Assembly (NCBI GenBank): GCA_039707655.1
Contig: CM077668.1
Span: 397,695,630-397,759,629 of the forward strand
Reading direction: 5' to 3'
DNA: 64,000 bases
From: Elymus sibiricus
Taxonomy: Eukaryota > Streptophyta > Magnoliopsida > Poales > Poaceae
The notes below the pieces were generated by a model, which worked only from the letters and a program-made list of their open reading frames with translations, had not been told where the DNA came from and searched no databases. Of the stretch, positions 1-10,720 are shown one piece after another. Position numbers and translations under genes: made by a program. Within the stretch, counting starts at the first letter, position 1, and every line of letters starts with the position of its first letter.

Positions 1-287
1 CCTGTTTCAGTTACTGAACAATCGATATGATACACAGAGTAGCCTAGAATCTCAACCTTTATTTCATTATTCCAAAAAATTTCAATACCACCACTCCTAC
101 CCTGGCTATCAATAGCAAAACCATTATCATAACCAAAAGTTCCTGCTAATGCTTCTACCCTCGAGACTTCTATCTGGGTTTCTACAATACACATAAGGGT
201 AAGGGCAAATTTATTCGCAAAATCGCGAATCTCTCGAACCGTCGCGGCTTTGCCCGCACCACGACAGTTCAAGCAGAGGGCACTCAT
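1..287 (-). CDS. LINE ORF2, N-terminal endonuclease (partial, runs off the window)
   Basis: Start of ORF2 of an L1-type LINE; only about 95 codons lie in the window. The protein opens with a Met-Ser-Ala-Leu-Cys-Leu-Asn-Cys-Arg-Gly-type start followed by a CIVETQ motif near residue 34, the pattern at the beginning of the apurinic-like endonuclease domain of plant LINEs; the Glu of this motif is a metal-binding residue in the family. The enzyme nicks target DNA to prime reverse transcription. The ATG at 287-285 overlaps the TGA of the upstream gag-like ORF as ATGA, so expression by termination-reinitiation is possible (inference). No stop occurs up to the window edge. The RT and RNase H domains are expected to the left. 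Confidence 0.75.
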   Translation of the reverse strand, partial: MSALCLNCRGAGKAATVREIRDFANKFALTLMCIVETQIEVSRVEALAGTFGYDNGFAIDSQGRSGGIEIFWNNEIKVEILGYSVYHIDCSVTET

Positions 288-1376
288 TGGGCCCGGCGGT
301 GCCCCTCCTGGGAGCCCGCCAAGGAAGCTTTAGCTGCCACACTATTGCCTTCCTTGCCATCAGAACCTGACCTCGACCTCTTAGGGTCCCTCTTCAGTGG
401 TGGGCTCATGAGAGCTGTATGGGGTACTATGGCCAGCCGATTAGTGCTTGGATCAGTAGGCACCTGAGTCTCGGGGTGTACTTGCTGATCCCCTTCAATT
501 CCCGCTTGTCTCTTCCTATTTACATCCACCATGTCAGTGTCCTCTGATTCACCCTTGTCATGATCATATGCGGCCTGGGAGGGGCTCACATTTGTGGTCC
601 TTGATCGGCCTCCATCAGATCGGCCTCCTCTTCGACCCCCGCGACGCGCACGGCCTCCACCTGGGCCTACTCCCACCCTCATTGTCCAAGAGGCTCTCAG
701 ATCTTTAAAGAACAGCGCCGAGGGGGGATGGACCCCGTCCCCGTGCTCCTTGAAAACGTGGCCTAAATGACCACAAACCGCACACCAATCTGGCAGCCTC
801 TCGTACTTCACCATGTAGATTTGGCATTTCCCATCTCTGACCAAGGTCACTGCATTCTTCAGCGGCTTGAAAACATTGATCTTGACCCATGCACGGTAAA
901 AATTCCCCGTGAAATCTTGTGACAATGTTTCAACGAAGAGGACCTCCCCCACTTTTCCTGCTAGCGCTCCCACAAGATGAGCATATTTATCTGGGACATC
1001 ATGGATCTGAATCCATATGTTGAGTGTATCTAGCGCTACCATTGAAGGTTGAGTCACTCCGTCATATTCAGCAAGCACCACAGCGTTTCCCCTAAAATTC
1101 CAAGGCCCCTCTTCCATCACACGTTCCCAATCGCCCAAGCAAAAGAATTGAACTGTGTACAGATTGTTCTCGAGGGGTCGCCTCTTTGTCGTCATAGACA
1201 ACATCGTCGAGGTCCTCCTCCTTCAGCCCTAGTTCTACCATCATCCTCGCTAGATCTGCTGCAGACTCTGAAACTGTCTCCCCGGCCGCCTTGGATGCTT
1301 GATAACCTGCTGCCGAAGGCGCCTTATCCACGGACGCCCTAGCCGCCGTGGCCGCCTCCGCTCCATTAGCCGACAT
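284..1376 (-). pseudogene. LINE ORF1 (DUF4283 / CCHC-type zinc knuckle gag-like protein)
   Basis: Gag-like RNA-binding ORF1 of the same LINE. A frame starting at 1376 gives an N-terminal leader with the acidic patch LGLKEEDLDDVV. From about 1204 down a second frame gives the DUF4283 core (LGDWERVMEEGPWNFRG) and a CX2CX4HX4H zinc knuckle (CAVCGHLGHVFKEH, about residues 141-154 of that frame), then a basic Arg/Gly-rich tail. The two frames join around 1190-1205 with part of the usual DUF4283 N-terminus missing, so an internal deletion of roughly 20-30 codons plus a frame change has broken the gene. The protein would normally bind element RNA in cytoplasmic particles. Family assignment is firm; the size of the deletion is judged from general knowledge of the family. 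Confidence 0.75.
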
Positions 1377-1525
1377 ACTTGATCTCTTACCCGAAAATCA
1401 ATCTGACCCGGGTGTTGCTAGGAACCCTAACCCCTCTCGCCTCCAAGGATCAGACCAAGGCCGGGAAGTGATACTAGATCACCCCTTGATCAGCCCAAGT
1501 CCTCTCAGAGGAAGGATCAGGGGAG
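1377..1525 (-). other. probable 5' leader of the LINE
   Basis: About 150 bp directly upstream of the ORF1 start, on the minus strand, with no ORF of its own. By position it is the 5' untranslated leader of the LINE. No target-site duplication could be checked because the 3' end lies outside the window. Confidence 0.35.
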
Positions 1526-1993
1526 CAGGGGCGGAGCATAGTGGGGACCATACCGGGCCATGGCCCGTCCTTTTTTTGGATTTGCTCTTAGTATTTGCTA
1601 TGAATTTGGTCCAATAACAGCAAATGACCCACTTAGCAAGCTTCTGGCCCGCCCTTGGCCCGTTCTTCACTTTGCTCCACGCTCCGCCACTGCAGGGGAG
1701 GGAAGAAGCAGCGACTCGACGGCGGCGAAGATCGCCACCGGGTGTACTGGTGCGTGCAACTGATCGATTGGGTGCAGCAGGAACTCATGGGCCCAAATAA
1801 CGTGGATCGAAGCTGCACGAGCGACTAGGCCCTCCCACTTTTCTTCCTTCTCTCCTTTTTTTTGAACATTCCTTCTCTCTTTTTCTAGCGACCGTGACTC
1901 CACACATAAAATAGCCAGCGACTGTACATATCTTTTTACACAAAATCAAGGTAGGGCGGGCACCCTGCCTCGCCCTACCGGGAGCTCCGCCTG
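1526..1993. mobile_element. possible hAT-type MITE
   Basis: The segment starts CAGGGGCGGAGC (1526) and ends GGAGCTCCGCCTG (1993), imperfect inverted ends resembling the CAGGG-type termini of non-autonomous hAT elements in grasses. It lies at the border of two LINE remnants. The 8-bp flanks (1518-1525 and 1994-2001) do not match, so insertion is not proven. No coding capacity is seen. Confidence 0.35.
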
Positions 1994-2439
1994 TGCTTGC
2001 ACCTGCACACCCATCATCAGCTGAGAACGATCCATCAACCGAAAGAGCAACCCAATTCGTCGGCGGAGCAGGCCAGGACGCGGGTACAGGAATGGGCTTC
2101 ACCTTCAGGTTGACATGATTCTCCTCCATCATCACATTCACTTCAATAATCTCCTCGGCGGAGTATCTCCAAGCATGCAAAAGGGCTTTCCAGTAGCTGT
2201 CCAAGAACTCGACCGAAGTTTCAATGGGACATCACTGCTAGGGCCCCCGACACTGCTTTCCACACCATCACTCTCATCTTCAATGGGACATCAGACCGCC
2301 ATATATAGCTCCACAAGATTCGGTCCTCATTCATGTGATCGATGGACGCACCACCAACGTGGGCTATGACACAATATGAACATTCACTTCTTCTTCGGTA
2401 CAACCCCCTTAAACACATCAACAAAGGAGATCTGTCCAT
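1994..2439 (-). pseudogene. LINE ORF2 3' remnant (zf-RVT and RNase H-like region)
   Basis: Two minus-strand frames resemble the C-terminal part of plant LINE ORF2. From about 2360 to 2221 the peptide ILWSYIWRSDVPLKMRVMVW matches the start of the zf-RVT domain. From 2204 to about 2000 the peptide WVALSVDGSFSADDGCAGA matches the start of the RVT_3 RNase H-like domain, with its first catalytic Asp in VDGSF. The Cys/His core of zf-RVT between them is missing and a stop separates the frames. The homology ends at about 2000, at the putative MITE border. Confidence 0.6.
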
Positions 2440-2441
2440 AC

Positions 2442-2705
2442 CCCTTCATAATAAAGGGTAGGATAGTCTTTTTAGAAAATTTGTGGCTTATACCGATACG
2501 TAGCGTGTGTACATACCGCTCATACGCGGCCCGGCGTACATGGGAGGTCAACTGGGCCGGCCCAGAAGCGAACTCCTTCATAATAAAGGGTAGGATAGTC
2601 TTTTTAGAAAATTTGTGGCTTATACCGATACGTAGCGTGTGTACATACCGCTCATACGCGGCCCGGCGTACATGGGAGGTCAACTGGGCCGGCCCAGAAG
2701 CGAAC
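2442..2705. repeat. 132-bp direct tandem duplication
   Basis: Two adjacent copies, 2442-2573 and 2574-2705, read the same by eye over their full length, with a 132-bp offset. Each holds one TGGGCCGGCCCA palindrome (2553-2564 and 2685-2696). It lies in the left arm of the inverted-repeat element. Lack of visible divergence suggests a recent event or a local assembly duplication. Confidence 0.9.
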
Positions 2706-2732
2706 AGTCTCTGTTAGTGACAGTGAAAATCC

Positions 2733-2810
2733 AAAAAGTTTTGCACTGGACGGGAATCGAAGACGGACCTCCCGCTCTCACCGCAAGCGAACAGAACCAA
2801 TAGACCAAGC
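2733..2810 (-). other. tRNA-like Pol III promoter module (left arm)
   Basis: On the minus strand an A-box-like TGGTCTATTGG (2807-2797) is followed after 35 bp by a B-box-like TTCGATTCCCG around 2762-2751, then a run of five T (2737-2733). It resembles a tRNA-derived SINE head, but no cloverleaf with a paired acceptor stem can be drawn, so it is not called a tRNA gene. The palindrome at 2685-2696 follows 36 bp later. Confidence 0.45.
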
Positions 2811-3911
2811 AAGCTATCTTGGCTAATCAGCGCTGAATATTAAAAACAATTATCTCTCTGGCGAACGTTCCAATACGAAGCAGGAATGAGGCCCGCTAGT
2901 CATTAAATTCACCTAATTAATCGCTACAGCTGGCCTTCTTCATTCCCGTAAAATCACTCCTGGCCGCACACCACTTCCCCTATTTTTGCGTGGGATTTAA
3001 TGCATGCATGTCTTGATCGCCGCTTAGGGCGATGGAGTAGTACGTCCGTTAGCATCCCCTAATTAAACGGTGACTCAATTACAGCGACGCCATTGGACTA
3101 AATCAGATCGAGAAAAAAACTAACAATAGTTTTTAAACGGTGACTCAATTTTGAACGCGACCATTTTTAAAGGCGACCATTTTTTAAAATTGTAAACAAA
3201 ATTTTGAAAATGCAAACAAATGTTAAGAAAACTGGAACACATTTTGAAACTCTAAAAAAATTCTAAAAATTCTAAAATAATTGAAATTCCGATTTTTTTG
3301 AAAACACAAACAATTTTGAAACTCTGCACTTTTTTGAAAACATGAACATTTTTGAAAATTTTAATTTTTTGGAAAAATATGAATAAATAAATGAATATGT
3401 TGAACATTTTTTGAACTTCATGATTTTGAAAAAGAAAAAAAGAAACAGAAAAACAAAAAAATGATCGATCCTTCTAGAAGGTTCCCAAACCGGTAAAAAC
3501 TAGCCTGGAACCATGTACAAGGTTCCCAAAACCGGCGTCCATAGAGGCAACGAACAGATTAAAATGTGCTGGCCCATGTTCTAGAATTTCAAAAAATGTT
3601 CACATTTTCGAATTTTTAGTTCACAAATTTTAAAAATATTGGCGTTTGGAAAAAAAATGATAAATTTTTAAACAGCATGTGGTTTGTAATTTGTGTTCAA
3701 AATCATCAATTATTGGAATTTGTTAACAATTTTGGAAAAAGTGTTCAAGTATGTAAAATTTTCATACACAATTTGAAATTTGAAACTTGTTGTCAAATTT
3801 CAAGAAATGATTAGGACATAACAAATGTCCATCTTGATTAATAATGACAGAAATTGCAAATAATAAAAGCATGCAAATTAGGAAAAAACTACATGCTCAC
3901 AGATGCACCAT

Positions 3912-4352
3912 GTCTGGCCTAGGCTGGCACACTCCTCTCAACTGGTGGTCTTTTTGGACTATGGATAAATGACCCCAACTTCTTGCAGTAGACTGGCACG
4001 GACATATGAGGCATCCATGTCAGGTTTGAACGACTTCTGACACTGTTTACACGTTGCGACACGTCCGGCCATTTATCGATCCTTATTGACCAAGAAAATT
4101 TCAGAAAAATTAAAACTTGTCGAAAATCCAAACAACTAGGCATGATGCCTTGAATTCTTCATAGAAGCTAGTGGAGAGAATTTAGGGCTATTTGACTAAT
4201 GTCGAAAAACAACGTGCTTTTAAACGGACTTTCTGGCCTACCCGAACACCCTCCATTGAATATGGTCTATTTTTGGACATCCTTAAAATGACCCCAACTT
4301 TTGCAAACAGGTGGACATGCCCATGGTAGGCATCCATTCCTGGTTTGAACGA
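3912..4352. repeat. diverged tandem pair, about 316-bp period
   Basis: Segments 3912-4035 and 4228-4352 share ordered blocks (TCTGGCCTA, AATGACCCCAACTT, GGCATCCAT and GGTTTGAACGACTT). They are two diverged units of a tandem-type repeat inside the interior of the inverted-repeat element. The surrounding 2840-3900 and 4352-4560 are AT-rich with many AACATTTTTGAAA-like words and no coding potential. Confidence 0.55.
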
Positions 4353-4580
4353 CTTTCAAAAAATGTCTGCGTATTAAAAAAAAGTGGATTTCAAACAATG
4401 TTCTGGAATTTTGAAAAATGTTTATGTGTTCAAAAAATGTTCATAGAATCTATAAAATATTCGGTATGAAGATATGGTCACAATTTTCATTGAAACGTTC
4501 AAAATTTTGTAAGCGTTGTGTGAAATGTGCCGCTACTGTGTTTTAATAAAATAATCCGTGCCAGGTTCAGACCACAAGCT

Positions 4581-4663
4581 GCTGATAGGGCGAGTGGCTA
4601 GTACCACTCCTTCCAGACTGTAATGTTGCGAGTTCGAATCCTAGAAGCGCGTTGCTAATTTTT
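4581..4663 (+). other. tRNA-like Pol III promoter module (right arm)
   Basis: A-box-like TAGGGCGAGTGG (4586-4597), 34 bp spacer, B-box GTTCGAATCC (4632-4641), then five T (4659-4663). The perfect 12-bp palindrome TGGGCCGGCCCA follows at 4702-4713. This is the mirror counterpart of the left-arm module. It is not a functional tRNA by structure. Confidence 0.5.
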
Positions 4664-4860
4664 GTGACTTTTACTCCTGCTCTGGTTTTGCTTCCTGTTA
4701 GTGGGCCGGCCCAGTAGCGGGTCCAGTCCCGAAACGTGCGGCGTATATGTAGCGGGTGATGCATTATACATACGAAAATGGATACAATTTGTTAAATGTC
4801 CATATTGCCCTTTATACATTTTGTGAGGGGGTTGTACCGAAGCGGAACTCATGAACATTT

Positions 4861-5764
4861 ACGATAACAAATCTACTATATGATGTGAAAATATATGCAA
4901 TGAATAATCCAATGGTATTGATTTGGCGGTGTATATGTTAATGTATTTTTTTCTATAAACTTATCGAAAGTGTATAAAGTTTGACATTAGACAAATCTAA
5001 TATGCGGAGTAAATAAAAATGGATAGAGTATTATTAGATTAGTCGCCTGAAAATGATAGCATATTATTTACTAGATTGGTCTTCAAAAGTATTTGCATCA
5101 AAGTTTCCCTTACAAAATCTTTGGACTCCACAACAAATTTGACGTCAATTTTTTTACCATGAAAAATAGAACGTTTTTTATGGCACTTTGTGTTGGCAAG
5201 CATGGCAAATTGGCTCAGTTCTTTGTTTTTTTTTTGCCAGAAAATTGCCGTGCTCGTAGACTAAATTTGTCACCCTCACGCCAACTAAATTTACCATAAA
5301 AACGTTTAATTTGTCATGCCCAAAATTTGACGTCAGATTTTTAGCATTATCGAAGTATTTTGGCTGGAGGTTGGAGGATGAATTTATTTGGTATCACAAC
5401 CTCTTTTATCTTGTCTAAAAAAGGAGATAGCTATACGGGACTATAATTGACATCGCGAGATCATACTCCTAAATCAGAATAAAATTCAGTCAGACATTTT
5501 TTGAGTTCGACTTCTACATGGCATTGAGTTTCAGAGATGGGAAACGTTACCTTTCAGCCGGCTGATTGCGCTCTCGCGTCCGCCACCTCCTTTTTGACAC
5601 GTGGCCACGTGAGCCTCATGCCACCGCTCATCTTCCCCACCGTAATGAACTGATGAGGCGGGCGGCGAACTGACAGAACGCGGACCAGTCACTCCTCATC
5701 CGAGTAGATGGCTTGTGTTATGCGTGAAGAACCTGCGCGGCTCCTCACTGGGAGAGCCCTCCGC
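4861..5764. other. no gene recognised
   Basis: The part before 5450 is AT-rich with short ORFs lacking recognisable domains. 5520-5760 is more GC-rich and holds an ACGTGGCCACGTG-like core (near 5600) that could be a G-box, but no ORF of note follows. Confidence 0.4.
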
Positions 5765-5985
5765 TTGCTAGACGCATATGCCTTTTTTGGCAAAATGTTT
5801 CTACAACAAGGATCATGTTGCAATAGCGACGGACACAGTTGCTAGACACATATGCTTTTTTTGGCAAAATGTTTCTGCAACAAGGATCCTGTTGCAATAG
5901 CGGCGGACATAGTTGCAAGACCCATATGCTTTTTTTGGCAAAATGTTTCTGCAACAAGGATCCTGTTGCAAAAAAAAAAAATTGC
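5765..5985. repeat. 74-bp tandem repeat, three units
   Basis: CATATG recurs at 5775, 5849 and 5923, giving an exact 74-bp period. Each unit has a block reading TTTTTTGGCAAAATGTTTCT and a near-palindrome GCAACAAGGATCNTGTTGC able to form a short hairpin. Units 2 and 3 are more alike than unit 1. Confidence 0.85.
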
Positions 5986-6930
5986 AACAAGGATCTTGTT
6001 GCAAAAAAAATTGTGCAACATTACCTATGTTGCAAGGTTTCTGCAACATGATCATTGTTGCAAAGATGTCTATGCAACATTAGCTCTGTTGCAATTGAGA
6101 ACGACACGCTCGGCCGCTCGATGGAGCGAGATCAGATGGCTCGCGAGGCGACGGATCTTTTAAAAAGATCCGCCGACCGACGCGTAGCAGCTCCCTTCTT
6201 TAATCGGATGGCTTGAAAGTATCCTTCTTCCACAGTCTAGCTTTTGCAACTGGACCATTGTTGCAATTTTCGCCCCCGCAACAACTTGCTTGTTGCAAGA
6301 TCTAGATCCCCACAACCTCCAAACACGCGTGCCACCAGACACGTCGATGCCGGCGTGGACGAGCATGCTCCCCTTCTTCATCGGCCCTCCCCTCTCTCCT
6401 CCTCCTTTCTCTCCTCTGTTGACGGGCCCGACCCGCTCTCATGCTCCATCTCCTTGGTCGTTGGTCACCTCTCCACGACCGCCCGATGACCTCGTCCGAG
6501 CCGCCTCCTGCCGGATCTGCGCCGCTCCGGCGAGATCGACGCCGCATTGCCTTAGCGGCCTCTGCCCCTCGGTCGTCCCTGACGTCGCCTGCGTCTGACG
6601 TTGCTGCTGGACGGCGTGGAGTGGGATCAACAATTGATTTTTGTCTTCCGCAATAGCGTGCTTTTCCAACAAGACTCTTGTTGCAATAGGTTAAGAGGAA
6701 AAAATAGTTTAAAAATTTTCTGCAACATGGCCTTTGTTGCGAATAATTTCTGCAACTAGACCTCTGTTGCAGAAAATACTGCAGCAACACATTTGTTGCA
6801 AAGATGACGGATCATGTGGGAAGACCACACGGCCATCTGCAGCTTCATCCAATGGTTAGGGAGGCGGCCGATCTTTTAACTTTATCTGCCGGCGGACGCA
6901 TAGCATCGCCCTTTTTCTATAGCTTCAACA
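5986..6930. repeat. GCAACA/TGTTGC hairpin-rich unclassified repeat
   Basis: Many short inverted pairs of GCAACA and TGTTGC are spaced 10-20 bp apart (5988-6095, 6245-6300, 6720-6800). A block ending GGATCTTTTAAAAAGATCC (6151-6169) with a following CGACGCGTAGCAGCTCCC recurs in diverged form at 6868-6915 (GATCTTTTAACTTTATC, GGACGCATAGCATCGCCC), a direct repeat about 720 bp apart. The GC-rich 6300-6650 stretch has overlapping ORFs but no domain. The class of element is unknown. Confidence 0.5.
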
Positions 6931-8440
6931 AAGTAAACTTGGGAGCAATCGGCCGGCAAGTCAGACAAAACCCAAAACAAAAGGAGAGCAGCGTGACGGA
7001 AACATGCAGAGCATCTAATTGCTGAATGTTCCCTTTCTCTCCATTTCCTTTTGGCTCGTTCGTTCATTTAAGCATAACTAGAGTATACAAAGGTGGTTGA
7101 AGTTTCTTTCATTTATAATCTACAGGTGTTTTAGGAGGAAAGCTTGGTTATCAATTGGATGGTTAGGAGATCCTGTGTGATTTGCAAGTGAATCAGTCTA
7201 CTTTCACTCCTTATCGACAGGAGGATTTAACAAAAATATTTAATTTCATGATCTCCACATGTAATCGCATACTAAACATTTAATTAAACCGTTTTATTGT
7301 GAACTCATAAGTTTCTGCATGATTTTATCTTACTTTGGTCATCCTGATGAAAAGAAAGTACATTTGAAAGTAGGCGGACGAGTATTTTTGTTTTGTTTTG
7401 TTTGATAGGCCAATGTATGATGGAACCGTAGGGACTAAAACTGGGGTGAAACCAAAGATACTACAAACTGGTTAAAAAAAATCTCAATATAACCTAAGCT
7501 ATTTCGAATGATATAGTTTGGTAGAGAAGATGACTCATGACACTTTTAGATAAAGGAGGACAGCACATTCAAGGTATGTGATTATATATCGGTTTATTTC
7601 TTATCTGGTGCAACGCTATCTATTCGCTTTGACGATCAAACTTGGGAGCAATGGGCTGACAAGCCACACAAAATTAAACAAAAACAAAAGGATCAAAGAA
7701 ACTTAGAGGCGGTGGTTGGTAGCGTAGGTGATGACAGTGCAGTGTCGACGTGGTTAATATGAACAAAACTTGAAACTCTAAAAGACTAGAACCTAAGACT
7801 AGCAACTCGACACGATGATACAGGCGTAAACTCAACGATGCAATGAACTAAAAATAAAAATTGTTACAGTTTAGAATGGCATGGACGTGATCATCTAACC
7901 CTAAAATCTTTTTTAACCTTTTTTTTTTGGAGTAGAGGTATGTAAAACATGAGCAATCTGAACCACTGAAAATTTCTCACTGAGCGACATGAAATATGAT
8001 ACCACGTGATACGTACAAGGGTACCCTGACCTTTCAATGTGATGTCACTGATTTTGTTGAAGGCGACTTTGCCGATCCGACTACACTGAACACTCGATGG
8101 GGCAAAAAAACCAAAAGATTACACATAATATATAGTGCAAAGATTTTTTTTCCCATATGATCCATGCGAAGATCGGGTTCCACTATCGAATGATAATGGA
8201 AACAAAACATAATAAGCGTCTAGGCGCAAAGGCACATGTTCAAAGAGCTGAAAAGAAAAACCACGCATCACACACACCCTATGCTGCATGCACCGGTAGC
8301 AGAGGGGATGGGAGGATGGTAGTGTTTGAAGGAAAGTAGCCAAAATTAACCATAACCACCTTTACAAGAGGAAAAGCCGCCAAAAGTATCACATCACACA
8401 CAGGTGCAAAGAGATCAGCAGCAAAACCTTTTTCCAGGTT
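6931..8440. other. no gene recognised; weak duplicated segment
   Basis: The words AACTTGGGAGCAATCGGC and AACTTGGGAGCAATGGGC (about 6940 and 7640), each followed by CAAG and ACAAAA words, mark a diverged 80-bp direct repeat. Otherwise AT-rich sequence without domains. Confidence 0.4.
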
Positions 8441-8556
8441 CGTCGACACCTTTCAGAAGCAGATGTCTCAGTCTTCCTCTTTGGCTTGGTGTGAGGCTTC
8501 GTTTTTAGTACCATTGGTTGCCCCATCAGCTCCAGTGATCCTCATTATGCCAGCTC

Positions 8557-8576
8557 CTCTCTCTCTCTCTCTCTCC
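8557..8576. repeat. (TC)n microsatellite
   Basis: Uninterrupted TC dinucleotides, about ten units. It is read as an Arg-Glu repeat in a minus-strand ORF (8468-8704) that has no domain and is not annotated as a gene. Confidence 0.8.
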
Positions 8577-8709
8577 CTGCCATCATCATGTTGCTTCAGC
8601 GCTGTTCTCTGGAGAGCCTCCGCTTCTTGATCCAACATTGCATGATCCTCGACATTTTGCATGAGTGCCCAATATTTCATTAAAAGACACATCATAGCAA
8701 ACAAATTCA

Positions 8710-9930
8710 GTTGGTGATCTTACAAGCTTGGATTCAAAACATGCTCCACATAGCCCAAGATATGATCGCAAGGGCCACAATTTGCAAATTGCGAGTTTGA
8801 GGCAAAAACCTAGGTATGGCCCGCGGCGTCCAGGTCGACCTCCTCGGGTACGTGGGCCTGTGGTTGGTCGCCGTGGTGCTCAGGTTCGTTCTGCTGGTTC
8901 GACTGATATATCGGGTCCGATCTGACGTTCCTTCGTTGCAGGGATTAAAAAAGACGCTGGACCGTGATTTGTTTGGCTGGGCTGCATGATGGCGCTCGGG
9001 TACGGGCATACGGCGCCGACGAGCAGGTGCGCCTGCCCTTCATCATGAACGCGCGGCCGCCGCGATGTGCCACTCCCGGACTTCACCAGCGAGGTTCTTT
9101 CCCTTTTCTCCTCTTGAGTGCGTGCGTCTTCTCCTCTGCCTGGGTGTCCATCTGAGAAGCACAGCACCAGCAGGGCGTGATGGAAGCGGGGCCGGCGACT
9201 GGAGGCGGTGGATGCAGGCATTCGGCGAGGTTCTGGCGGCGCGTGGCGTGGCTCGGAGCTTCACGGCCATGGCTATGGACGTCGCGGAGCATGCACGCCA
9301 TTACGACAGGAGCACGAGGCCATGGAGGGGCTCACGCAGCACGGCGGCTGTGTAGGTGGCTCGCAGCTCGACAGTCGGCGGTGGGCGTTTACAGAGCTTG
9401 ACCGTGGTTGGTGCGCTGCCAGGCGGAACTCGTGCCGCGGCTGGTGCGTGCGCGCGGTGGCCATGAGAGCACGTATCGGCGACCGGTCACAGGCGGCTGT
9501 GTCGTCGTGTAGGGCAGCCGCGGTCTGCTGAACGCAATGAACTCGCCGACGGGATCAGGTCGGAGAGCAGCGCCATGTAGATGGCCAGGTTCTTGAGTCG
9601 GCCGAGCTCGCCGGGAGGGGGCCAGAGATGCTGGTCTCCGCGAGGCCGAGCATGGTGAGGTTGGAGCAGTTGCTGATCTCTTGCTTGGGTTCGGCCACCC
9701 GGGTGGAAGATGTCGTCATGCACCCGGCCGGGAATCAGGCGGCGCACACGTACAGAAGGTGGGGCTAGCCAACGGAGACGTCGTTGGGATCCAGAGCATG
9801 TACGCGGACAAGAGTCACACCGCCGGAAATGAGGAGTACGTAGCTATGAAATCCACAGCAGTGCGGAGGGCGCGTGCTGTGCGCCGTGGAGTGGCTTGGC
9901 TGGAGTAGCCGCAGCGGCTGCGCTGGCAAT
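8710..9930. other. GC-rich composite of probable captured gene fragments
   Basis: GC content rises sharply against AT-rich flanks, and reading frames change every 100-200 bp. One piece (minus, 9545-9700) is an LRR-receptor-kinase fragment. A plus-strand piece from 8817 opens MARGVQVDLLGYVGLWLVAV, membrane-like, and ends at a TTGCAG that looks like a splice acceptor (about 8940). Other pieces are unrecognised. Such mosaics are typical of Pack-type DNA elements or Helitrons, but no element ends could be assigned. Confidence 0.45.
9545..9700 (-). pseudogene. LRR receptor-like kinase ectodomain fragment
   Basis: One minus frame reads EISNCSNLTMLGLAETSISG and then PLPA, the canonical plant LRR pattern (NCSxLTxLGLAxTxISGxLP). 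After a frame change the next repeat reads LGRLKNLAIYMALLSDLIP. About two leucine-rich repeats of an RGI/RCH-like receptor kinase remain. No kinase or signal peptide is present. It is a captured or relict fragment with a small deletion between the repeats. Confidence 0.65.
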
Positions 9931-10575
9931 AGCAGCTTTTTTCAGGTACTTTCTCAATGGATGGACGACATCTTTTTTACCTTTTAAAAAATTTTGAGCA
10001 TTAATTTTGCTACTACTATAGACTTTTTTTTTTTGACAGCATGCTACTACTATAGACTTTCTGGTGTAAACATTGATCAACGCCTCACTGGGTGTGGAAG
10101 ATAGGGTAGACATGTGATTTTTACATGTAATAGATCGAATCATACACGAATATGATATGTGCGTCCATGTGGTATACGAGTTTTGCATAATGCGTGTTAT
10201 TATATTTATTATCAGGAGGAGTTCACTACACGATCTGTACTTTCTAAATTTTATCTTTTCTAAATTTTCTCATTTAGTCTGCCGATCCCTTCTTTCCTTA
10301 ACGCTTTCCTTATCTACCCCCAACCATCCGCCCCCATGCATGCTAGATAGAGATTGGACGGTGGGGTGCATGCGCAGACAGAGGGAGAGTTCCCATGAAT
10401 GCGAGTCAGGAGAGAGTTCGGGCTATAAACGAGCACAGCCAATCAGTTTCATGCAAATTATTCCGATCTAGTATGCATCCGATACGAAGCAAAATCAGCG
10501 GTAAATCAGACCTAAATTAAAAGCTCTATCTTTTCCTTGGTATCTGGGTCCTTCCTTTATGTTATGCGCAGAACA
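9931..10575. other. no gene recognised
   Basis: Mixed AT-rich sequence. Short ORFs (for example 10157-10471 plus) lack domains. It ends at the target-site duplication of the next LINE. Confidence 0.4.
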
Positions 10576-10720
10576 AGAAACACAGCTTTGTTTTTTTGAC
10601 GGAAATGGCAGGAGCTCTGCCTTTATCATTAAAGTAGAGGGAATAGCTGTACAATCGCTGGAAATCCAGTTACAGAGAGAAAACACTAGAAAGAAAAGGA
10701 AAAAAGAAGGACTGAGTCGA

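Larger units (their letters stand above)
2378..4860. mobile_element. long terminal-inverted-repeat DNA element (unclassified, MULE-like size)
   Basis: The left end reads CTTCGGTACAACCCCCTT (from about 2393) and the right end, reverse complemented, reads CTTCGGTACAACCCCCTC (about 4844 back to 4827). Similarity continues inward for about 400 bp on each side, diverged but including a TGGGCCGGCCCA palindrome (2553, 2685 and 4702) and a tRNA-like module on each side in mirror orientation. The interior is AT-rich and non-coding. Exact ends and a target-site duplication could not be fixed. It could be a Mutator-like or foldback element; no transposase is present. Confidence 0.45.

Noticed and set aside
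2733..4663. Functional tRNA genes
   Set aside because: A- and B-box-like words are present, but no paired acceptor stem or plausible anticodon arm could be drawn, and they sit at inner ends of a repeat element.
5765..5985. CRISPR-like array
   Set aside because: Units are contiguous 74-bp repeats without unique spacers, in plant nuclear repeat DNA.
8468..8704. Minus-strand ORF with Arg-Glu run as a gene C-terminus
   Set aside because: Codon pattern is driven by a microsatellite; possible similarity to a plant gene tail was too weak to call.
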